In this document: piece by piece, positions 8,707 through 17,777 of the stretch
How positions within the stretch are numbered: position 1 is the first letter of the stretch
Layout: each line of letters begins with the position of its first letter
Source: Bog-473 sp963763575
GTDB lineage: Bacteria > Actinomycetota > Acidimicrobiia > Acidimicrobiales > RAAP-2
Assembly (NCBI GenBank): GCA_963763575.1
Contig: CAVXPD010000017.1
Span: 62,001 to 126,000 of the forward strand
DNA length: 64,000 nucleotides
Direction: 5' to 3'
Program-made: the position numbers and the translations under genes
Notes under the pieces: generated by a model
What the model saw: only the letters and a program-made list of their open reading frames with translations
What the model was told of the DNA's origin: nothing
Database searches by the model: none

Positions 8707-9945
8707 GTGTTGGTCTTCACCTTCCCCGGACAAGGTTCACAGCGCGCCGGCATGGGGGGACCGTGGGTCGATCACCCCTCGTGGGAAGTGGTCGAAGAAG
8801 CGTCGGAGGCCGCCGGGCGGGACCTGGCCCGCCTGCTCCTCGACGCGCCGATCGAGGAGCTCACCGAGACCGAGAACGCCCAGCTCGCCACGACGGCCCT
8901 CAGCCTGGTGGTGCTCGACGCGGTCGAACGGATCGGCCTCACGCCAGCCGCCTGCGCCGGCCACAGCCTCGGGGAGTACACGGCGCTGGTGGCCAGCGGC
9001 GCCCTCGGCTTCGAGGACGGAATCCGCCTCGTCGTGGCGCGGGGCGAGGCCATGGCCCGCGCCGGCGAAGAGGCGCCGGGCACGATGGCCGCGCTGCTCG
9101 GCATCGCCGACGACGACGCCGAGGCCGCGTGCATGCGGGCCGAGGGCGACGTGTGGGTGGCCAACTACAACGCGCCGGGCCAGGTCGTCATCGCGGGCAC
9201 GCCCGAGGCCGTCGCGCTGGCGGGCGAGCTGGCCAAGGGCCTGGGCGCCAAGCGGGTGATGCCGATCCAGGTCTCGGGCGCATTCCACACACCCTTGATG
9301 CGAGGGGCGCGTGCCGACCTGCGCAAGGCGCTGGCCGAGGTGTCCTTCCTCACCCCCGAGGTGCGCGTCGTGGCCAACGTCGACGCACACGTGCACGACG
9401 ATCCAGCCGATTGGCCCGGCCTCCTGTCGGCGCAGCTCTGCAGCCCGGTGCGGTGGCGCCAGACGCTCGAGACGTTCGCCGGACTCGGACTCACTTCGCT
9501 CGTCGAGCTCGGGCCGGGCGGCGTGCTGAGCGGGCTGGCCAAGCGCAGCCTGCCCGAGATCCAGTCGCTCGCCGTGGCCAAGCCGGAGGACCTCGACACC
9601 CTGATCGACCGGGTCAGCGCGGCGGGCACGTGGCGCGCCGAGCCCGCACTGCACCAGGGCGAGCACCTCTACATGTCCGAGCGCGTCGTCGTCAGCCCGT
9701 CGAGCGGCATCTTCTCCCCCGAGTCCTCCCTGCAGGCGCCCGGCACGGGACTGTTGCCGGGAACGGCCGGGAGCGGCTCCGACCCGTCGTCGGCCGTGCA
9801 CGTCGGCGACCTTGTCGGGCGGGTCGGCGTCTCTGAAGTGCGAACGCCCTTCGACGGACAGGTCATCGGCTGGCTGGCCGCAGACGGGGAGCGGGTCCAG
9901 GAGGGTCAGCCCCTCGTCTGGCTGCGCGTCCCCGATTCGCGCTGA
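8707..9945 (+). CDS. fabD: Malonyl-CoA:ACP transacylase fused to a BCCP-like domain
   Basis: FabD loads malonate from CoA onto ACP for FAS-II. Residues 1-305 are a complete transacylase: 'FTFPGQGSQ', nucleophile S87 in 'GHSLGEY', catalytic H194 in 'GAFHTPLM', and 'VELGPGGVL'. The protein continues to 412 residues, about 100 more than usual. Residues 325-408 resemble a biotin/lipoyl carrier fold ('RVVVSPSSGIFSP', 'HVGDLVGRVG', 'TPFDGQVIGWLAADGERV', 'EGQPLVWL'), but the EAMK hairpin that carries biotin is replaced and has no lysine. The domain may be structural or may contact acetyl-CoA carboxylase. GTG at 8707 is the start; TTG at 8710 is possible. The stop overlaps the fabG ATG by one base. 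Confidence 0.95.
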   Translation: MLVFTFPGQGSQRAGMGGPWVDHPSWEVVEEASEAAGRDLARLLLDAPIEELTETENAQLATTALSLVVLDAVERIGLTPAACAGHSLGEYTALVASGALGFEDGIRLVVARGEAMARAGEEAPGTMAALLGIADDDAEAACMRAEGDVWVANYNAPGQVVIAGTPEAVALAGELAKGLGAKRVMPIQVSGAFHTPLMRGARADLRKALAEVSFLTPEVRVVANVDAHVHDDPADWPGLLSAQLCSPVRWRQTLETFAGLGLTSLVELGPGGVLSGLAKRSLPEIQSLAVAKPEDLDTLIDRVSAAGTWRAEPALHQGEHLYMSERVVVSPSSGIFSPESSLQAPGTGLLPGTAGSGSDPSSAVHVGDLVGRVGVSEVRTPFDGQVIGWLAADGERVQEGQPLVWLRVPDSR

Positions 9946-10667
9946 TGGCGGTCGTCCTCGTCACGGGCGGGACCCGCGGTATCGGCGCGGCGTGTGTGCG
10001 GTGGTTCCTGGCCAACGGCGACCACGTCGCGACGACGTATCGCTCCGTCGAACCGAAGCCGCCCGAGGGCGCCGGGCCGGACCACTTCCTCGCCGTCCCC
10101 TGCGACGTGCGCAACGGCGAAGAGGTCGAAGCGGCCTTCGGCGCCATCGAAGGGCGCTGGGGGCCGGTGGAGGTCCTGGTGGCCAACGCGGGCGTGACGT
10201 TGGACTCCCTCATGCTGCGCATGAGCGAGCAGTCCTTCCACGAGGTGATCGACGCCAACCTGACCGGCTCGTTCCGGGTGGCCAAGCGTGCGATCGCCAA
10301 GATGCTCCGGCTGCACGCGGGGCGCATCGTCTTCGTGTCCTCGGTCGGGGCGTTCATGGGTGTCCCCGGCCAGGCCAACTACGCCGCCTCGAAGGCGGGG
10401 CTCGTCGGGATGGCCCGGGCCATGGCGCGTGAGGTCGGCAGCCGGCAGATCACCGTCAACGTGGTGGCGCCGGGGGTCATCGACACCGACATGACGGCGG
10501 CACTGGGGGACGAACGGGTGGCTCTGATGACGGCCCAGGTGCCCTTGGGACGGGCCGGCACCGCCGAGGACGTCGCCGAGGTCGTCGGCTTCCTGGCCTC
10601 GGACGCCGCGGCGTACGTGACCGGAGCCGTGGTGCCGGTCGACGGCGGTCTGGGCATGGGCCTGTAG
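9945..10667 (+). CDS. fabG: 3-Oxoacyl-ACP reductase
   Basis: FabG reduces beta-ketoacyl-ACP with NADPH. The 240-residue product is a classical short-chain dehydrogenase: 'TGGTRGIG' cofactor loop at residues 7-14, 'VANAGVT', Ser in 'FVSSVGAF', and the Tyr-x-x-x-Lys pair in 'NYAASKAG'. Its C-terminal 'VDGGLGMGL' is typical of FabG. The ATG overlaps the fabD stop (TGATG), so translation is likely coupled. Location between fabD and acpP fixes the role in FAS-II better than the sequence alone. Confidence 0.95.
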   Translation: MAVVLVTGGTRGIGAACVRWFLANGDHVATTYRSVEPKPPEGAGPDHFLAVPCDVRNGEEVEAAFGAIEGRWGPVEVLVANAGVTLDSLMLRMSEQSFHEVIDANLTGSFRVAKRAIAKMLRLHAGRIVFVSSVGAFMGVPGQANYAASKAGLVGMARAMAREVGSRQITVNVVAPGVIDTDMTAALGDERVALMTAQVPLGRAGTAEDVAEVVGFLASDAAAYVTGAVVPVDGGLGMGL

Positions 10668-10704
10668 CGTCTCTGTGAACCAGTGCAGCCAAGGAAGCGA
10701 CAGA

Positions 10705-10735
10705 AGCTAGGGAAGCTAGAGAGCTAGGAAAGCTA
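10705..10735 (+). repeat. Four AGCTA units in the acpP leader
   Basis: AGCTA occurs at 10705, 10714, 10722 and 10731, spaced 8-9 bases, in the 79-base gap before acpP. The last copy runs into the acpP ribosome site AAGGAG (10735-10740). The segment is much less GC-rich than its surroundings, so the acpP translation-initiation region is probably unstructured. Confidence 0.7.
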
Positions 10736-10746
10736 AGGAGCAGATA

Positions 10747-10986
10747 GTGGACAGCGACGCAGCGTTCGAGCAGTTTCGCGAGTGCGCCGTGGAAGTGTTG
10801 CAGGTGCCGGCCGAGAAGATCACGAAGGACGCGAAGTTCGCCGAGGATCTCGACGCCGACAGCCTCGACCTGGTCGAGCTCGTGATGGCGCTCGAGGAGA
10901 AATTCGACATCACCGTCGAGGAGACCGAACTCGAGGACGTCACCACGGTGGGCCAGGCCTTCGACCTCATCGAGTCCAAGATCTGA
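10747..10986 (+). CDS. acpP: Acyl carrier protein
   Basis: ACP carries growing acyl chains on a phosphopantetheine arm. The 79-residue acidic protein has the attachment serine S39 in 'EDLDADSLDLVEL' and the usual four-helix layout. The start is GTG at 10747, with AAGGAG 6 bases upstream. Its stop overlaps the fabF ATG by one base. It differs slightly from canonical ACP ('MALEEKF' then 'DITVEETELEDVTT') but has no missing key residue. Confidence 0.97.
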   Translation: MDSDAAFEQFRECAVEVLQVPAEKITKDAKFAEDLDADSLDLVELVMALEEKFDITVEETELEDVTTVGQAFDLIESKI

Positions 10987-12194
10987 TGCTGATCGGGGTC
11001 GGGGCTGGGGCTGGGGCCAAGGGGCCGATCCACGGGCGGCGGGTCGCCGTCACGGGGCTGGGGGCCATCACCTGCTGCGGCGCCGGGGTCGACGCGCTGT
11101 GGGAGGGACTCCTCCACCCCTCTGTGGTCGGCGGGAAGGTGCGCGGCTACGACCCGACGGAGTGGTTCGGTCCCAAGGAGGTGCGCCAGCTCGACCTGTT
11201 CGCCCAACTGTCCATGGTCGCAGGCGACATGGCCTTCCGCGACGCCGGCGACCTGTCGGTGGACCCGGCCAAGGCGGGCGTGATCTTCGCCACCGGCGTC
11301 GGCGGGCTCGAGACGCTCGCGGACCAGGTGGGTGTCTACAACTCGAAGGGTGCCGACCGCGTGTCGCCGCGTCTCGTCCCGATGATGATGGCAAACGCCG
11401 GCGCCGCCGGCATCTCCATGCGCCTCGGTTGGCGGGGTCCCTCAGAGGTGATCTGCACCGCCTGCGCCGCCGGGACCCACGCCATCGCGGGCGCCGCCCG
11501 CCTGATTGCCACCGGTCGGTGCGAGGTCGCCATCGGCGGCGGCTCGGAGGCGAGCATGCACCCGGTGGCGCTCGCCGCGTTCAAGAACATGACGGCGCTG
11601 TCGACCTCGGGCAACTCCCGCCCGTTCGACGCCCGGCGGGACGGCTTCGTGATGACCGAGGGGGCCGCGGCCCTCGTGTTGGAGGATTGGGACCGCGCGG
11701 TCGCCCGGGGCGCCACGATCTACGCCGAAGTGGCGGGCGCCGCGAGCACGGCCGACGCGCACCACATCACCGCGCCGGCGCCCGATGGCGACGGGGCGGT
11801 CGCCTGCATGGAGCTGGCGCTCGCCGATGCCGGGATCGCGGCGGGCGAGGTCGGGCATATCAACGCCCACGGCACCTCGACTCCGTTGAACGATCTCGCC
11901 GAGGCCCGCGCCATCACCAAGGTCTTCGGCGAGCCGGGGCCGCTCGTCACCTCGACCAAGGGCGTCACGGGCCACGGCCTGGCCGCGGCGGGGGCGATCG
12001 AGGCGGTGGCGTCCGTGTTGACGATCCACCACGCCACGATCCCGCCGACGGCAGGCTACGAACAGCCGGACCCGGAGATCACGATCCAGGTCGTGCACGG
12101 CGAGCCTCGGTCGTGGTCGCCGGGCCCGGTGTTGTCGAACTCCTTCGGCTTCGGCGGGCACAACGGCTGCCTCGTCCTGCTGCCTCCCGGCTGA
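10986..12194 (+). CDS. fabF: Beta-ketoacyl-ACP synthase II
   Basis: FabF condenses malonyl-ACP with acyl-ACP to elongate fatty acids. The 402-residue protein has the KAS triad: nucleophile C160 in 'VICTACAAGTH', His in 'NAHGTSTPLND', and His in 'STKGVTGHGLAAAG', plus the 'SNSFGFGGHN' glycine loop. Residues 4-12 are a Gly/Ala stretch made by a short GGGGCT-like DNA repeat. The ATG at 10986 overlaps the acpP stop. It closes the fabD-fabG-acpP-fabF cluster; no fabH, fabI or dehydratase gene is adjacent. Confidence 0.96.
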   Translation: MLIGVGAGAGAKGPIHGRRVAVTGLGAITCCGAGVDALWEGLLHPSVVGGKVRGYDPTEWFGPKEVRQLDLFAQLSMVAGDMAFRDAGDLSVDPAKAGVIFATGVGGLETLADQVGVYNSKGADRVSPRLVPMMMANAGAAGISMRLGWRGPSEVICTACAAGTHAIAGAARLIATGRCEVAIGGGSEASMHPVALAAFKNMTALSTSGNSRPFDARRDGFVMTEGAAALVLEDWDRAVARGATIYAEVAGAASTADAHHITAPAPDGDGAVACMELALADAGIAAGEVGHINAHGTSTPLNDLAEARAITKVFGEPGPLVTSTKGVTGHGLAAAGAIEAVASVLTIHHATIPPTAGYEQPDPEITIQVVHGEPRSWSPGPVLSNSFGFGGHNGCLVLLPPG

Positions 12195-12237
12195 GCCCAG
12201 CCGCTAAGGTCGCCGCTCCGCCGCCGCCCGGGGGCGA

Positions 12238-13467
12238 GTGAGGTCCGGGTCTCGAAGTCCGCCCATGGGAACGCTGCAATCCTGGAGTGCCGCGGCGCGC
12301 CGCTCCCCTGCCTTCTGGGTCGCGTTGGCCGTCGTCGTCGTCGGCGTCGCCGCAGGCAGCGTGGTGCTGGCGACCCGTTCCTCGACGCCACCGGCTCCGA
12401 CTCCGGCGTCCTCGTCGCGCGCCGTTGCCTTGGGCGACTCGGTGCCGTACGGCCACGGGCTGGCCAACCCGTACCCGACGCCCCAGCTCGGCCTCCCGCC
12501 CCAGAACGTGTCGCAGGGGCCGTCCACCGACGCCTACCCGAGCGCGGTGGCCCGGAGCCTGCGCCTGGTGATGCAGGTCCGTGCCACGAACTGCGGTCTC
12601 ACGGGGGACCAGCTGGCCATCAGCGGCGCGGTGGCGGACCCGGTGGACAACACGGCGCGGGACGGTCAGTGCCTGCACCCGCCGCAACAGGCCCGGAACC
12701 TGCCCGAGGAGATCGCCTCGGCCGACCTGGACCGGCGGCCCGCGCGCCTGGTCCTCCTGCAGGACGGGGCCGACGACATCCATTTCGCAGACTGCCTCGA
12801 ATACGCGCTCGCCCACGTCGTCGACTCCGTCGGGCTCGGGACCGACTGCGTCGACAACGGCCGGGTCACCCCCGTGCTGTCCACCGAGCTCGCGCACGTG
12901 CGGAGCAGCCTCGCCACGGCGATCGAGGAGGTGTCGCCGCACGCGGGCACCGTGGCCGTGCTCGACTACTACCAGCCCGTCCCGGCGCCGGGTGAGCTGG
13001 CGGACGACACCACGCAGACCGGGCTCGGGACGAACCTGGTGTGCGCGGGCCTCAAGCTCGAGGGTTCAACGGCGTACGCGGCGGCCCAAGTCGTGCTCGC
13101 CGGCTTGAACGACGCAGTCGCCGGTGCGGTGGCCGACGCCCGCTCTGCGGGTGTCCACAACCTCACGATGGTCGACCTCGCGCACGCCTTCGACGGCCAC
13201 GGGCTGTGCACGACCGACCCCTGGGTCTTCTCCTCCGAGCCGATCGGCGACACCACCCTGACCGACGACCTGACGCGCATCGGGGCCGCCAAGGTGTGCA
13301 CGGAGACGTCGTCGTTGCTCGACACGCCGTGCGCCTCCCTGCGCTCGTCGGCGGCTCAGGCGACGGCGGCGTTGAAGGGCTACGTGTGGCGGACGGCGCA
13401 TCCGACGCTGGCGGGGCAGCGCGCGATCACGGCAGTCGTCGTGCAAGACCTGCGGAGGCGGGTGTAG
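12238..13467 (+). CDS. Membrane-anchored SGNH (GDSL-type) hydrolase
   Basis: A 409-residue exported esterase or lipase-like protein. Residues 27-45 form a single N-terminal membrane segment or signal anchor, followed by a Pro/Ser linker. SGNH blocks are present: 'ALGDSVPYGHG' with nucleophile S68, 'LQDGADDIHF' in the block III position, and 'HPTLAGQRAI' with the C-terminal His. Several Cys residues suggest disulfides outside the cytoplasm. Related actinobacterial enzymes act on acyl groups of lipids or cell-wall polymers, but the substrate cannot be told here. Start GTG 12238 or ATG 12265; both keep the membrane segment, and neither has a strong ribosome site. Confidence 0.85.
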   Translation: MRSGSRSPPMGTLQSWSAAARRSPAFWVALAVVVVGVAAGSVVLATRSSTPPAPTPASSSRAVALGDSVPYGHGLANPYPTPQLGLPPQNVSQGPSTDAYPSAVARSLRLVMQVRATNCGLTGDQLAISGAVADPVDNTARDGQCLHPPQQARNLPEEIASADLDRRPARLVLLQDGADDIHFADCLEYALAHVVDSVGLGTDCVDNGRVTPVLSTELAHVRSSLATAIEEVSPHAGTVAVLDYYQPVPAPGELADDTTQTGLGTNLVCAGLKLEGSTAYAAAQVVLAGLNDAVAGAVADARSAGVHNLTMVDLAHAFDGHGLCTTDPWVFSSEPIGDTTLTDDLTRIGAAKVCTETSSLLDTPCASLRSSAAQATAALKGYVWRTAHPTLAGQRAITAVVVQDLRRRV

Positions 13468-13521
13468 GGGTTTCCCTGGCCGCATCTCCAAATCCGGGAC
13501 GAACGGGACTAAGAAGTAGGC

Positions 13522-15111
13522 GTGCAGCGCAGGACGATGCTGTGGGCGATGGTCGGCTTGTTCTTGTCGGCAACGGTCGCCACTGCCGCCTTCGCAATGG
13601 CCGAGAGGTCAGGGCAGGGCGCCAGGCCAGCGTCACGCCTCGGCACACCGCGCCCGTCACCGCCCGCCCACGCCGTCCCGGCCGACGCCGCTCCGACCAC
13701 GACGACCGTGCCGACCGTGCCGACCACGACCGTGCCGGCCGTGCCGCCGGCTCCGCCGAACCCACCGGCGCCCGGAGCCCTCTCCACCGACCCCGCTGCC
13801 TGGGCCGGCCACGGTGACCTCGCCTTCGTCTCTCGGGGACAACTGTTCGTGCTCGACAACGCAGGCCAACTCTCGACGATCAGCGGACCCGCGGCCGGCG
13901 GTTTCGACAGCGGCCCGTCCTGGTCGGTTGGCGGTCAATGGCTGGCCTTCTTGCATACCGACGCCTCTTCGGGCTTCAGCATTCCTGCACCGACGCTGTG
14001 GTTGGCGGCGGCCGATTCCACCATCGCCCACGAAGTCACTCCGCAAGGAGTGACCATGTTCGCCTGGTCACCGGTGACGGCCGAGCTGGCTTTCTCGGTC
14101 GCGATCTCCACGAACGGCACGGCGCCGGTGCCCGAGAACCTTTACGTCGACGAGCCGGGTTCAAGTCCGGTTCGCCTGCCCATCGGCTCGGGAAACGGCG
14201 TGGAGGACCTGGCCTGGTCGCCCGACGGGCGGCAGATCGCCTTCGACGACGCCGAGTATGCCCAACCGGCGACTGCGACTTCCCCCGCCACGCCCTCCGC
14301 CGGACAGCTCGGTGTGATCTCGGCGACCGGCGGGAGCGCCCACATCGCGTTCCGCCTTCTCGGAACCAACGTCCGCGTCGCCGCGTGGTGGCCTCAGGGT
14401 GGAGGCCTTCTCTTCTGGGAGGCGCCGGGCTTCGAGGAGGCCGCGGACGGGCTCACGCTCTACAGCTTGGCGTCGGGCACCTCGACGCCCGTGCCGCTGC
14501 TCGCCTCGCTGGTCGGACCTCTCTGGGTCGCACCAGAGCCCGGGGGTGGCACCGTCGCGGTGGTCGCGGGAACGGGTCGGAGCATCTGGAGCACCGGACG
14601 CGATGTCGAGCTGTGCACCTTGCCTTCCGCGCAATGTCGCCCAGTCAACGTGTCCGCAGGAACCGAGTCGCTGGCGCCCAGCTGGACGGCGTCTGGTGCG
14701 CTGCTCTTCTCGGAGGCGTCGACAGCGGCGCCCTTCGGCAGCGAAGGCAACGCGTACTGGACCCCCGGGTTCATGGCGCTCTGGGACGCGACCAGCACCG
14801 AGTGGGGGCTCACGTCCGCCGGCGCGCCAAGCAGGCTTGCCAGCGCACCACCAGGCACCCAGACGGCTTCGCCGGCTACCGGCGGGACCTCGGTCCTCTA
14901 CGTGGCAGACGACGAAGTCTGGCTGGCCAGCACGGCATCGTCGGCGCCGGCCGTCATGGTGGCGGGTCCCCTCTATTCCGACGAGGCACCGAGCGGCTTC
15001 TACGGCCAAGTCGACTGGCCGGCGACCTTCTCGTGGTCACTGGCGGGAACGGCACGGCAGGTCTCGGCGGAGCTCCTCGGCGAGGCGCTCGAGCCCGCGG
15101 CAACGCCGTGA
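13522..15111 (+). CDS. Exported TolB/WD40-like beta-propeller protein
   Basis: A 529-residue exported protein. Residues 1-28 are a signal peptide; 35-88 are a Pro/Thr/Ala linker with 'TTTTVPTVPTTTVP'. The rest contains repeated TolB-like blades with 'SWSVGGQWLAF', 'FAWSPVTAELAF' and 'LAWSPDGRQIAF', which in TolB-type proteins build a propeller used for protein or ligand binding. No catalytic domain is seen. The start is GTG 13522. It follows the SGNH hydrolase by 54 bases and converges on trpA 23 bases away. Confidence 0.8.
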   Translation: MQRRTMLWAMVGLFLSATVATAAFAMAERSGQGARPASRLGTPRPSPPAHAVPADAAPTTTTVPTVPTTTVPAVPPAPPNPPAPGALSTDPAAWAGHGDLAFVSRGQLFVLDNAGQLSTISGPAAGGFDSGPSWSVGGQWLAFLHTDASSGFSIPAPTLWLAAADSTIAHEVTPQGVTMFAWSPVTAELAFSVAISTNGTAPVPENLYVDEPGSSPVRLPIGSGNGVEDLAWSPDGRQIAFDDAEYAQPATATSPATPSAGQLGVISATGGSAHIAFRLLGTNVRVAAWWPQGGGLLFWEAPGFEEAADGLTLYSLASGTSTPVPLLASLVGPLWVAPEPGGGTVAVVAGTGRSIWSTGRDVELCTLPSAQCRPVNVSAGTESLAPSWTASGALLFSEASTAAPFGSEGNAYWTPGFMALWDATSTEWGLTSAGAPSRLASAPPGTQTASPATGGTSVLYVADDEVWLASTASSAPAVMVAGPLYSDEAPSGFYGQVDWPATFSWSLAGTARQVSAELLGEALEPAATP

Positions 15112-15134
15112 GCCCGTTCGCCGCTCCTGGTCGT

Positions 15135-15905
15135 TCAGTCGATCGCGTCGCGTAGGGACCCGACGAACGCGGCCGCGGCCGTCGGGCCACCGTCCTCGAG
15201 GAGGCGGCGCACGAGCGCGGAGCCGACCACGACCCCGTCGGCCACCTCGCACACCTCGGCCGCCTGTGCCGGTGTCGAGACCCCGACGCCGACGCAGATC
15301 GGCATGTCGGTGTAGCGACGGATCCGCTCGACCACGGCGGCCATCTCACCTCCGACCTCGTGCCGCTCCCCCGTCACGCCCATGCGCGCCACGGCATAGA
15401 CGAAGCCCCGCGCTCGCGCGCAGATGCGCTCGACCCGCTCGGGCGGGCTCGACGGTGCCACCAGCAGCACGGTGTCGATCCCGGCGGCGTCCGCCTCGAC
15501 GGCCCACGGGCCCAGCTCCTCGATCGGCAGGTCCGGGATGATGGCGCCGCTCGCACCGGCCGCGGCCAGCGAGCGCGCCATGCGCTTGTGCCCGGCCCGG
15601 AAGAAGATGTTGTAGTACGTCATGACGGCCACCGGCACCGAGAGATCGGCCCGTCCGATGCCGTCGAGCACCTCGTCGGGGACCGTGCCCCGGCCGAGCG
15701 CGTGCACGGCCGCCTCCTGGATGACGGGCCCGTCCATCATGGGGTCCGAGAAGGGGATCCCGACCTCCACCGCGTCGGCGCCGGCGTCGACCACGGCTTC
15801 GAGCGCCTGCACCCAGTCGTCGGTCATGCCGCCCATCAGGTAGGGAACCAGCAGCTTGCGGCCCCGCTCGCGCCGGGCTCGCAGCTCCTTCTCCAGGTCA
15901 GGCAC
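15135..15905 (-). CDS. trpA: Tryptophan synthase alpha chain
   Basis: TrpA cleaves indole-3-glycerol phosphate to indole and G3P and passes indole to TrpB. The 256-residue TIM barrel has the catalytic Glu in 'AVEVGIPFSDP', the second acid in 'DPMMDGPVIQ', and 'GVGVST' at the phosphate site. The GTG at 15905 is chosen because the family alignment begins there; it overlaps the trpB stop by 8 bases, so the two are translationally coupled. The longer open frame upstream is only the shadow of trpB. Confidence 0.96.
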   Translation of the reverse strand: MPDLEKELRARRERGRKLLVPYLMGGMTDDWVQALEAVVDAGADAVEVGIPFSDPMMDGPVIQEAAVHALGRGTVPDEVLDGIGRADLSVPVAVMTYYNIFFRAGHKRMARSLAAAGASGAIIPDLPIEELGPWAVEADAAGIDTVLLVAPSSPPERVERICARARGFVYAVARMGVTGERHEVGGEMAAVVERIRRYTDMPICVGVGVSTPAQAAEVCEVADGVVVGSALVRRLLEDGGPTAAAAFVGSLRDAID

Positions 15906-17088
15906 CGCGGCCGCGCCCGAAGATCTCTCGCACCAGCGCGACGTCCTTGTCGCCCCGTCCCGACAGCGTGAGCAACACCGTGGAGCCCGCCGGAAGCACG
16001 TCGGTCCCGGCGCTCCGGGCCACCCAGGCCACGGCGTGGGCGGACTCGAGCGCGGGGATGATCCCCTCGGTGTGGCTGAGCAGGCGGAAGGCCTCGAGGA
16101 CCTCGGCGTCGTTCGCCGTCGAGTACTCGGCGCGTCCGATCGCCGCCAGGTTGGCGTGTTCGGGCCCGAGGCCCGGGTAGTCGAGCCCCGCCGAGATCGA
16201 CTCGGCCTCCTCGATCTGGCCCGCCTCGTCCTGGAGGAGCCGCGAGTACATGCCGTGCAGCACGCCGGGCACGCCGTGGGCAATCGCCGCGCCGCCGGCT
16301 GCCTCCACCCCGACCAGGCGGGCGGGCGTGTCGACGAACCCGGCAAAAGTCCCCGCCGCGTTGGACCCGCCACCGATGCAGGCCACGACCACATCGGGGT
16401 CGGCGCCCCCGAGCAAGGCCCGGCACTGCTCTCGAGCCTCGTTTCCGATGACGGACTGCAGCTGACGCACCATGTACGGGAACGGGTGCGGGCCCATCGC
16501 CGACCCGAGGCAGTAGTGGGTGGTCTCGACGCTCGCGACCCACTCGCGCATGGCCTCGTTGACGGCGTCCTTCAGCGTCCGACTGCCCGAGGCGACGGGA
16601 CGGACCTCGGCGCCGAGCAGCTCCATCCGGAAGACGTTGAGCTCCTGTCGCCTCGTGTCCACCTCGCCCATGAACACCGTGCACTCCAGGCCGAAGAGCG
16701 CCGCCGCCGTCGCCGAAGCCACGCCGTGCTGGCCCGCCCCGGTCTCCGCGATCATGCGCGACTTGCCCATGCGCTTCGTGAGCAGCGCCTGCCCCACGAC
16801 GTTGTTCAGTTTGTGCGAGCCCGTGTGGGCGAGGTCTTCGCGTTTGAGCAGCAGGCGCACGCCGAGGCGCTCGGACAGGCGCCGGCACTCCGTCACGGGC
16901 GTGGGGCGACCGCCGTAGTCGCGCAACACGTCATCGAGCTCGGAGCGGAAGCCCGGATCGCTCCAGGCGTCGTCGAACCACTTCTCGAGCTCGAGGCAGG
17001 CCGGCATGAGCGACTCGGGGACGAAACGCCCCCCGTACTCGCCGAACCGGCCGTCGGCCCCGGGATGGCCCATCACGTCAGCGCTCAC
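15898..17088 (-). CDS. trpB: Tryptophan synthase beta chain
   Basis: TrpB is the PLP enzyme that joins indole and serine. The 396-residue protein starts with the family signature 'GRFGEYGGRFVPE', carries the PLP lysine in 'HTGSHKLNN', the catalytic Glu in 'AETGAGQHG', and the phosphate loop 'CIGGGSNAAG'. Length and residues are normal for TrpB1. Its ATG overlaps the trpF stop (ATGA). Confidence 0.97.
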   Translation of the reverse strand: MSADVMGHPGADGRFGEYGGRFVPESLMPACLELEKWFDDAWSDPGFRSELDDVLRDYGGRPTPVTECRRLSERLGVRLLLKREDLAHTGSHKLNNVVGQALLTKRMGKSRMIAETGAGQHGVASATAAALFGLECTVFMGEVDTRRQELNVFRMELLGAEVRPVASGSRTLKDAVNEAMREWVASVETTHYCLGSAMGPHPFPYMVRQLQSVIGNEAREQCRALLGGADPDVVVACIGGGSNAAGTFAGFVDTPARLVGVEAAGGAAIAHGVPGVLHGMYSRLLQDEAGQIEEAESISAGLDYPGLGPEHANLAAIGRAEYSTANDAEVLEAFRLLSHTEGIIPALESAHAVAWVARSAGTDVLPAGSTVLLTLSGRGDKDVALVREIFGRGRGA

Positions 17089-17774
17089 CCTTCTCTCCAG
17101 TCGTACGGCTCGGTGTCGCCGCCGTCACCGTCGAGCGCGTCGCGCGCCGCCGCGTCGCTGTCCGCCTGCCGGGCGTTCGCGATGAAGTCCCGCACCCGCA
17201 GCGGGTCCTTGCGGCCGGGCGCCGACTCCACGCCGGTGGAGACGTCCACGCCGCCCGGGCGCAGATGGGACACGGCCTGCCCGACGTTGTCGGGACGCAG
17301 GCCCCCCGAGACGATCAGCCGATGGTGGTCCGTCACCCCTTCGGCCAGCCGCCAGTCGAACACCTCGCCCGACCCCGGGTTCTCGCCGTCCACCATGAGG
17401 TAGTCCGCCCCGAACTCCACGAAGCGCGCGATGGCGCGCTCGCCGGCGCGAAAAGCCTTGATCACGACCGGCACCCGAGCCCGCACCCACTGGGTCTCCT
17501 CAGCCGTCTCCTGCCCGTGCAGCTGGGCCGCTCCGAGTCCGGCCGCGTGCACGGCCTCGACCACTCGCTGCGGAGCCTCGTTGCGGAACACACCCACGGT
17601 GAGCACGTCCTCGGGCAGCCGCTTGGCGATGTCGCCGGCCAGGTGCACGGAGACCTGCCGGGGCGAAGGGGCGAAGATGAAGCCGATGGCGGACGCGCCC
17701 AGGCTGACCGAGAGCAGGGCGTCGGCCTCAGAGGTGATGCCACAGATCTTGACGAAGAAGCCGCCGTCAGCCAT
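17085..17774 (-). CDS. trpF: Phosphoribosylanthranilate isomerase
   Basis: TrpF performs the Amadori rearrangement of PRA to CdRP. The 229-residue barrel has the catalytic Cys in 'VKICGITSEAD' and Asp in 'YLMVDGENPG', plus 'GGLRPDNV' and 'DVSTGVES'. Many actinobacteria lack TrpF and use the dual-function PriA (HisA homologue); here a separate trpF is present between trpC and trpB, so HisA need not do both jobs. It begins 3 bases after the trpC stop. Confidence 0.96.
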   Translation of the reverse strand: MADGGFFVKICGITSEADALLSVSLGASAIGFIFAPSPRQVSVHLAGDIAKRLPEDVLTVGVFRNEAPQRVVEAVHAAGLGAAQLHGQETAEETQWVRARVPVVIKAFRAGERAIARFVEFGADYLMVDGENPGSGEVFDWRLAEGVTDHHRLIVSGGLRPDNVGQAVSHLRPGGVDVSTGVESAPGRKDPLRVRDFIANARQADSDAAARDALDGDGGDTEPYDWREG

Positions 17775-17777
17775 GGC

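Noticed and set aside
9812..10432. Plus-strand ORF overlapping the end of fabD and fabG
   Set aside because: Out-of-frame shadow of fabD/fabG with Arg/Gly-rich composition.
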